A stretch of 64,000 nt of DNA from Talinum fruticosum (lineage: Eukaryota; Streptophyta; Magnoliopsida; Caryophyllales; Talinaceae), in NCBI GenBank assembly GCA_021018815.1, contig JAITYX010000007.1:2729001-2793000 (forward strand). Direction: 5' to 3'. Within the stretch, counting starts at the first letter, position 1; each line of letters starts with the position of its first letter. The position numbers and the translations under genes were made by a program. Below, one piece after another: positions 56,735 to 64,000 of this stretch. The notes beneath the pieces are model-generated. The model was not told where the DNA came from, made no database searches, and was given only the letters and a program-made list of their open reading frames with translations.

Positions 56735-58393
56735 ATGGCGAAGAAGAGGAAGCAGCCTAACCCTATACTTCCAACAAATCCAAAACCCAAATCCACACCA
56801 ACAAGCTCGCCCGTAGTAATGCCGGTAACTGCTCCAGTAGCTCTGGCAGCTATGATAGCTTCTGGTGACTCCCTCACAAATGCAGAAACCGAGAAACAAA
56901 CAGCTTCTCAGAGCGCAATCGAACAAAACCAAGAAAAAGGTTTTCAAAGGCTTTCATGGGCGGAAGGATTGCTGAATAAGGAGAGCAAGTTCCACATTAG
57001 TGGAAGGAAAAACTCACAATGTGATATATCTAAGGTCTACAATGTAGGATTTCAATTGGACTATGTGCCACCGATTAGAAAAGGACGGCCGAATTTTTCA
57101 GAAAATTGAGCTTGCTGATATTGAATTAGAGGTAGAGTATTGGAATTCTTCTCTCATTTGTCGAATTCTAGTTGTGATGGAAGGATTTCTTAATTGTATT
57201 TGGGGAAAAACTTTGATAGATAAAGTATTGAGGAAAGACAATGACACATTTATAGTGTGTTTTCATGCTTAAATGGATCGAGACAAAATTCTACAATAGA
57301 GTATATACTACTTTGATAAGAAACCATTAATTGTCAAGGCGTGGTCACCAGTAGAGGGATTTGATATGGAGATTAAAACTATACCCATTTGGGTGAGATT
57401 TCACAAGCTTCATCAAAAATTCTGGGGAATGGATGAGCTTAGCAAAATAGCTAGCCTAGTTGGGTAGCCAATAGTGGCAGGCAAACTTACATCTGATAAG
57501 GGGCGGTTAAACTACTCTAGAGTTCTCATTGACATTGACATTACACAAGCCATTCCTGAAGAGGTCGAATTTTTTGGTGAAAACGATGAGCTAACCCATG
57601 AGGGGATCGAATTAGAATGGTATCCAATGAGATGCTCAAAGTGTGAGATGCTTGGACATGAAGAAGACAAATGCAGAAAAGGAGTGAAGCGAGTATGGGT
57701 GCCTAAAACTAAGTCACAAAATCCAACTCAGCCAGAGACAAGTAGATAGTAAGATGATCATATTATTGAGCATATAATACCAACAAGCCAGGAGACCACT
57801 GCAATCGCCACAGAACAAAACCATACGTTTAATATCTCGGCAATTAAGGAATTCCAAGTGGAGAAATAACATTCTGCTCAATCAAAGAGGCCATTAGAGT
57901 CCTTATTGAGAAGAGAAAATGGATAAAAGTTTGGTATGGAATGTGAGGGGCATGATTAATCCTCCAAGCAAGAAGAGATAAACCTCTTCTTGACAAACAA
58001 TGGGATTCATCTAGTTGGTCTTTTAGAAAAAAAAAGTGAGCAGGAATAATGTTGATATGGTAGCCAATATAATTTGCAAAAATTAGAAAGTTGTGACAAA
58101 TACAACTGATAGTATAAAGAGCAAAATATGGGTTATATGGAATCCTGATCATTTTGAATTTGAGGTACTATTTATTTCCAAGCAGGCTATCCATTGCTTA
58201 GTTAAACATCACTATACTTAAAAAAATTCAATGGACAATTGTATATGCCTCTAACTGTGAAGTTGAAAGAAGGTCTCAATGGGATACTCTTATTAGCTTT
58301 AGTATGTCAGCTCAAGCCTCGCTTATAGCATGTGATTTCAATTGCATTTTTCATGAGAATCAAAGAGAGGGTCGTAACGAAGTTTAGTATAAT
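56735..58393 (+). pseudogene. L1-type LINE, 5' part, interrupted by a CACTA element
   Basis: ORF1 starts MAKKRKQPNP at 56735. It carries a DUF4283-type RNA-binding region (about 56950-57480, with frame breaks) and a CCHC knuckle, CSKCEMLGHEEDKC, at 57634-57675. ORF2 begins at 57919 (MDKSLVWNVRGMINPPSK), the start of the L1 apurinic-type endonuclease; DFNCIFHEN near 58331 is a further endonuclease block. Reverse transcriptase is missing because the CACTA element begins at 58394. Stops and shifts in both ORFs make it inactive. The LINE fragment at 33280 is a different, 3' piece of this class. Confidence 0.8.
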
Positions 58394-60087
58394 CACTACT
58401 ATAGAAACCAATTTTAACGACAATTAAAAGGACAAACCATCATAAAAAATGGACCGGTGGAATTTTTGTAAAAAATGCAGCTTTTATCGTATATATGACG
58501 ACTGGTTCAACCGTATAACCGGCATCTAATGGTTGAACCGAACCTTAAACTACAGCTTCAGTAAATGAACCGTCGTCATAAAGAACTTTAGACGAAGGTT
58601 CTTAGTTGTGAATCATCATCTACGAGTGATGCACCAAAACCCCCCGTAACCCCTCGCTGTTCCATTCTCACCATCTTGCTACGCTCATCTCCACTTAGGC
58701 TCTCCTCTTCTCCTCCACCGCCATCGTTCTCCGCCTAAGTTTTTTGGTGCCCGAGTTCTTCTCCTCGGAGCCCCTTTCCTCTCACTTTCACTCGCCTTAA
58801 CCGAGTGAATTCAGTCCCCTTCTCGCTATTCACTCGTTCGCTCTCTCCTCTCAAGCTCTCCTCTTCTCCTATACCGGCATTATTCTCTTCTTGCGTTCTT
58901 TCATCTAGTAAATCTATATCTCTTCCCCCCGGTACCCTGTCCCCTTCTCATATATAGGGTTTTAGGTTTTAGGGTCTAATCTGGATTCAAGCATTTTTGG
59001 GTTCATTTGGACAAATTATTTGAATTTGTGGGCACTTGATGTTGTGTGTTCAATTGAGGGGATTTATGCATCCGATGAGAATTTGTTAATTTGGTTGTTT
59101 CATCTAGATTTTAGGTTGTTTAACTTGTATGTTGTTTCATGTAGAAATTTAATCTTATATTTGAGGAATGTGAATGGATAGAATTATGAAAATAAGAGAA
59201 GAAACAAAAAACAACCAAAATTGAGGAACCAAGGTTCGGGCAACCAACGACGGGCCATGCTAGACTACACAGTCAGCCGTGTTGGCTGCTGCTCAGCCTA
59301 ACTTATGTGTTTCCGTCCGAAAATTATTATACATGTTTATTTATCAAGAGTTGTATAATTGCTTGTAGTCTAAGATGGATTCTTCCAAAAGTAAAAGAAA
59401 AATCGAGGGGTGAACTATGATGAATAAGGAGAAGTTGGTCCGGAGTAGAGACGATTCAACTCTCCTTACACGGGTTGATTTTAATAGCCACGAAAAATGT
59501 TGTAGGTGGGAATAAAGCTATCTTTATTAGCTACGTTGGTACGGCAACCAGCTACCGCGTGATCATCAACTTTAAAAATGGGTCGACATCCTTGATTCCA
59601 TTAAGGACAACATATGGAATGATATTCGGGTAAATGAATACATCTCAACTTAGTATTGCAACTTATATTGTAAATGGTTAATATATATGTACTAATGCAT
59701 ATCGTTCTTGTGTTTTAGAGAACATTAAAATTGAACGTTAATGAATCTCAAATCCCCTCGTGAAACACAAGACCCTTATGTCGGCGCGAGAAAAGTTTAG
59801 AGACTACAAATATCGCATTGCCTCTATATGGGTCTTCAAACCAAAGCAGATAAAACAATAAGGTAGACCCCGGGAGGTCTACAATTGTATCACGAGAGGA
59901 GGACTCGGAGATCGTTTGATATATCACCTCTTCGGAATACAAGGTTATTTAATTCAATATTCAATCTCATATACATATAGTGTGATGTTGGTTGTCGAAT
60001 TGATATAAAAATGAAGAAATGTAAGTGTTATGCACTCGATCTTTTGTTTCTTAATATTACTTGCGCAGGCGATAGGTGAAGCCAACC

Positions 60088-63000
60088 TGTAACACCCCAA
60101 AACACCCTCTCGGGAGTATTACATCGCCGAGTTCCTTAAAGGAACTCCCAAGGCTCTTTTCGGTGTCGGTTTGGTCTGTCTAGACTCGATCTAAAGATAA
60201 TAAAGGTGGTTTTCCAAAAGGGTCCGAGATTTCCTAAAATTTCGGCGAGTTCTATTTGTAATGTGGACTATCCCTTAGGCTTAAAGCCTTAAAACCCTTC
60301 ATAAAAAGCATAATATAACTCAACGAGCCACACGCTCGGAGTATACGACTCAACGGCCACACGCCGGAGTCCAACCAATCATGCTATACAACTTAAAACG
60401 ATCTAAATGGGCCATTATACATCGAGTACAGCTATATGAACTAAATTACAAGTGCAAAATTTAGAAACATAAAAATGCATGTCAATTCCTTGAGTCGCTC
60501 TAGCACTTAGCGAGTCAACAAGGGTCCGGATTGTGCTACGCGTAGATCCTACCTTCCGATAATGTACCCGTACACTCGGGGTGGAAAGGGGGAATTTGTG
60601 GGGGTGAGCAATAAACCACGGGCTCACCGGAGTCTTATACCCTTAAACCGAAAATTCTTTACACATAATACTCATAATATTGAAATTTGTGAAAGCATAA
60701 TAATATAATACAAATCTATATACTTTTCACTGAAATCTCTTGCAATGAAAAAGATCATGACTCTTTAATCACTTACAAACATAATTTCACATTCATGAAC
60801 AATTCTTTTGGGGTTGAATCAACTTTTCCGGGCCTTCGAGGATTCGAACTAGCACTTCTTTAATTCAGGGTGCGACCCGACAAAAGGCTCCCGGACCTAT
60901 CTTCTAGGAAGTCTCGGAGCGGGTATCCCGCCTCTGCAGGACCCCTATTAGAACCCTTCCCTCGAAGTTTCTAGCTAGGCGTCCCCAGTTCGAACCCTTC
61001 GGTATGCTAAACAATCCATAGCCTCGTCGATTCAAAACTCTTTGCACATACTTATTCATCACATTCACTTCACAACTTTCTCAATCGATTTGGTATGAAG
61101 GAAGGCATGACACCATGTGTCACCCTTACAAATTCACTTTCTCAAATCTGATTCATTTTCTCAAGCAAGTCTCGCTTCTTTAAAACATAATTACGTTCGA
61201 AAGGCGGTTCTCAAGAAATTGCATTCAAGAATCATTCACATAAAATACAAAACTCCTTTCGAAACTATTTTTGAGTATCACGTAAAGCAATCACATAGCA
61301 CAAATAATCACCATTCAATGCAAGCAATCATTCTCAACTCTTTTCCAACTATATCTTTCTCAATCCCTCACTTTAGTATGATTAATCTCCATTTCTCGAG
61401 TCACAGTAACCACAAGCATATATCACTTAAGTTAACGTTTCAATTGGTCACAATTCATTCTCTTCACCTCCATTCCTCACTTTATGTCTCTACTATGTGA
61501 ATCCACTTTGTTTGCTCACATCTCAACTTTCCTCAACTCCCTGTCTTTACTCCAATTCCTCAACTTAACCTTACCATTCCCCGCCTCAAATTCCCGTTGT
61601 ATGTCTCTAACTCATTACTTAACTCTTGCTCGTCCGTCCTTAGTTATGTAACTCTTAATCACTTTTCATTATTCAGTTTCCGTTAGCTTTGCTTATTTTC
61701 ACGCTCAATTCAACCTCGAAGATTTAATTATCTTTTGAACTCAATTATCCCAATATTCATTCACTTCTCGCTCCCATGCCCCAATTGTGCATCACTCAAT
61801 ACAATTTCATATTCCTCTTTACACCTCACTCATTATTTCCCGATATTAGTAATCATTTCTTAACGCTGCAAATTCAATAAATCTTCAAGGCTCAATCTGA
61901 AATATGAATTCATAACTTATGCCCAAACCATAACGTCCTCACCCTCAATTGACTGAATTCTCGATATGACTCACTATACCCAAGCAATATAACTCCGTCT
62001 AAATTCCCGATTTCCAATTCGGACATAAACAACTACCGATTCCGTCAAGACTCCTAATTCCGCTTTCAATAACAACTAAACTCATTCAATAGCATATATG
62101 TTCAATATTCACAATCATATTCAACAATCACGATAAACTCATTTGGATTTCGATATTACTAATAGTTTAGAGTATAAGACTACCCACCTCGATTCGAGAA
62201 TTGACAGTTTGTCGAGGTTCGGGTTTCCCAGTGTCGGTTCCTTCTTTTCTTCTTCTTCCCCGCTGCCGGCCCGGTTCGCCGCCTTCCTCCGCGCCCGACG
62301 TCATCGTTGGTCACGTCTCCCGTGCCCCGGCTGCCTCCCTCGGCCCTTGCGCTCGGGTCACCTTTTTCCAGGCCTTGGTTTCGTCCTCTTTTGGCCCCGG
62401 CCGTTTCTTCGCATTTGCCGGCCGCTTCACCTCTGTTCGCCGTGGAGCCCACCGGCCTCTGGTTGCTTTCCCCGCTCTCGCTCGCCTTCTCCTCTCGCGC
62501 TATCTCCCTCTTCCCTTCTTCCTTTGCTCGGTTATTTTTCCTTCTTGTCTTCCCGAGCCCTCGCTCTCCCCTTGCCCACTGGTCGCTCGCTGTTCGAGCG
62601 GCCACCGGCCTCTGCTCCGGCTCCCGCGCATTCTCTCTCTCCCTTCCTCTCTATTTCCTGCTCGCTCTTCTGCTGGTCGGGCTCCACCGAGCCCTCTTTG
62701 CTTCCCCTCTTCCACCGCCTAATTCGGTTGGTTAATGATCCTTATTGGACCCTTAATTTAGTTTCTATCCCATCTCTTCATAATTCAACTAAGTAATCAC
62801 CGGCCTATATAAGACAAGTCCATATCTCCTCCCTTCCGTCCTCTTTATGTTGCTCGCATCCTAACTTATTTTAATACGCTGGCCACGACAATTCCTAATC
62901 GTCCAACAGTTTAGCTCAAATAAACTAAAAAAGGAAGGCAATTTCCTTGATTTAGTTTATTCGACAATAGCTTCCGAAGGAAATTTTAAAGTAACAAGCC

Positions 63001-63102
63001 TGGCTGTAAATTAAATCGAGCACTCAGCTCCCTAGGTGCACGGAATAATACTCAATAATTCTATACTTTCTAGGTGCTTTTCTTTAAAATTCGGGTATTA
63101 CA
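60088..63102 (+). repeat. 3-kb Ty3/gypsy solo LTR with perfect target duplication
   Basis: Begins TGTAACACCCC and ends GGGTATTACA, the usual ends of chromovirus (Tekay-type) LTRs. CAACC flanks both sides exactly (60083-60087 and 63103-63107). There is no internal domain, primer-binding site or second LTR, so it is a solo LTR left by recombination between two LTRs. A GC-rich, pyrimidine-biased block fills 62230-62720; its long frames are spurious. Confidence 0.9.
62805..62813 (+). promoter_or_regulatory. TATA box of the solo LTR
   Basis: CTATATAAG, about 290 bp before the LTR end, in plus orientation, supports the LTR direction. It would point transcription into the downstream CACTA exon. Confidence 0.6.
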
Positions 63103-63917
63103 CAACCGAAAGAGGATTAAGAGTAATCCGTACCCTCATGTGCTCGTCCCGTGGGGATATGCGAAGTTGGAGAAGAGGTTGTACAACCAAAAGCTTGAAC
63201 AACTTCAAACCACATCCAGTGAAGGATCCACCATAGATACTTCGCAACTTGTTGTTGATTGGGACGAGTCGTGGATTGAAGAAAGAAGGAAGAAAGATGG
63301 AACTTTCACTACGCCCAATGTAGAAGCTATTTCTCATCGACTTATGAGTTTTGTACTATTTTCCTTTATTTATTTTGAGAACTTATCAATTTATTTTCTA
63401 AATTTGTCAAATGATAATATTTTTTTCTTCTTACAGGAGTCTTTGTCATAGACATCGACTTTAAACGTTGACGCCACCTGGAGGAGGAACAAGCTAGCCT
63501 TGGCCCTACCAAGAAATGAGCATCCCGGTTATGTTCGAGCTGTAGTTGGGCGGGTGGAGATAATTGGGCACTTTGGGACTAGAAAGAAGCACCCCGTCTC
63601 TTCGAATGACGCACATATGGAGGCCAAAATGGCCTAAATGGAGTCCCAAATGTCCCAAATGACTCGCACGGATCGAAGGGCGGATGTGGATAGACATACG
63701 AGTCCTAGATGAGGTCATACTTCACCAACATGGGTATGTCGTTACCTAGCAACTTTGATGATGTACGTCCTTCTCACCCCACACACCGGCCAAGGTGAAC
63801 GCGAGCTTACCCGTCGACCAATTCAAAGTTCTAGCGGAGGTAATTAAGATTTTGCAACCTAATTATATTTACATGCATGCATATTTATATTTTAACTAAT
63901 TAATGTATAATCTTGTT

Positions 63918-64000
63918 TGAAGGTTTGCTCTTGGAGAGACTAAGTCACCCTAGAGGGGGTGAATAGGGTGAAGGATAAATTTAAACAAATAATGGAAGAT
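63918..64000 (-). repeat. start of a third Sirevirus-like LTR (cut by window end)
   Basis: TGAAGGTTTGCTCTTGGAG followed by the CACCCTAGAGGGGGTGAATAG motif, closest to the LTR at 7215 (same CTCTTGGAGA and GGAAGAT features). It inserted into CACTA DNA. The element itself lies beyond the window. Confidence 0.85.

Larger units (their letters stand above)
59377..63720 (+). pseudogene. CACTA transposase_24-type gene, split by a solo LTR
   Basis: Start MDSSKSKRKIEG at 59377, then a TGA near 59413 and other breaks. DSIKDNIWNDIR (59592-59627), FRDYKYRIASIWV (59794-59832) and GDRLIYHLFG (59908-59937) are recognisable. An exon starts at 60069 after TTGCGCAG (AIGEAN), is interrupted at 60087, and resumes at 63108 in the same frame with RKRIKSNPYPHVL and WDESWIEERRKK to about 63344. 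A later exon from 63437 has RNKLALALPRNEHPGYVRAV, the end typical of this family. The function of such proteins (CACTA ORF1-type, DNA binding) is only partly known. Confidence 0.7.
58394..64000 (+). mobile_element. CACTA (En/Spm-type) element, 5' part, continues past the window
   Basis: The terminus CACTACTATAGAAACC at 58394 is followed by ACGAC / CCGTCG-type subterminal motifs (to about 58610), a C/T-rich leader (58640-58960), introns, and a transposase_24 (Ptta/En/Spm)-type gene. It inserted into the ORF2 of a LINE; AAT at 58391-58393 would be the 3-bp target copy. A 3-kb solo LTR (60088-63102) and another LTR (from 63918) are nested in it. Confidence 0.72.

Noticed and set aside
62143..62796. 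217-residue Ser/Pro/Arg-rich frame and overlapping frames
   Set aside because: They lie in the CpG-rich block of a gypsy solo LTR and overlap in all frames; no domain.

Overview
This is plant nuclear DNA: spliced genes with GT/AG introns, L1-type LINEs, Ty1/copia and Ty3/gypsy LTR elements, CACTA, hAT-like and Stowaway-like elements, and long AT-rich spacers. No rRNA, tRNA, CRISPR array or organelle segment was recognised. A degraded relative of the 23 kDa jasmonate-induced proteins, a family best known from Caryophyllales, hints at that order (inference only).

Layout. 1-1012: three different minisatellites, all with a period of about 26 bp, in a GC-rich block. 2639-5789: minus-strand Ty3/gypsy remnant with one LTR, a primer-binding-like site and gag-protease but no reverse transcriptase. 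6027-6712: jasmonate-induced-protein-like pseudogene. 7215-12583: deletion derivative of a Sirevirus-like copia element with a perfect 5-bp target duplication. 12738-15127: CACTA-like 3' part. 17061-22227: complete but dead copia element with a duplicated primer-binding site, nested in LTR-like DNA. 23531-26716: nested tandem duplications in AT-rich DNA. 26717-39174: mostly empty intergenic DNA with telomere-like repeats, MITEs and a LINE 3' fragment.

39175-54740: the one intact protein gene found, a three-exon short-chain dehydrogenase/reductase (SDR) of 283 aa. Its second intron is 12.7 kb because a full-length 10.85-kb Sirevirus-type copia element sits in it in antisense orientation, next to a hAT-like element. 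The exons splice in frame and all SDR catalytic residues are present.

54741-64000: Stowaway-like and other MITEs, then a nest: a LINE interrupted by a CACTA element, whose transposase exon is interrupted by a 3-kb gypsy solo LTR with a perfect target duplication; another Sirevirus-like LTR starts at 63918 and leaves the window.

The genes do not form a pathway. The window is a single SDR gene embedded in, and invaded by, layered transposons. I found no convincing new biological system. The most useful observations are the SDR gene structure, the solo LTR that splits a CACTA exon, the duplicated primer-binding site, and a strange CAG/CGA/CGAG indel pattern that may be an assembly artefact and may explain many frameshifts.
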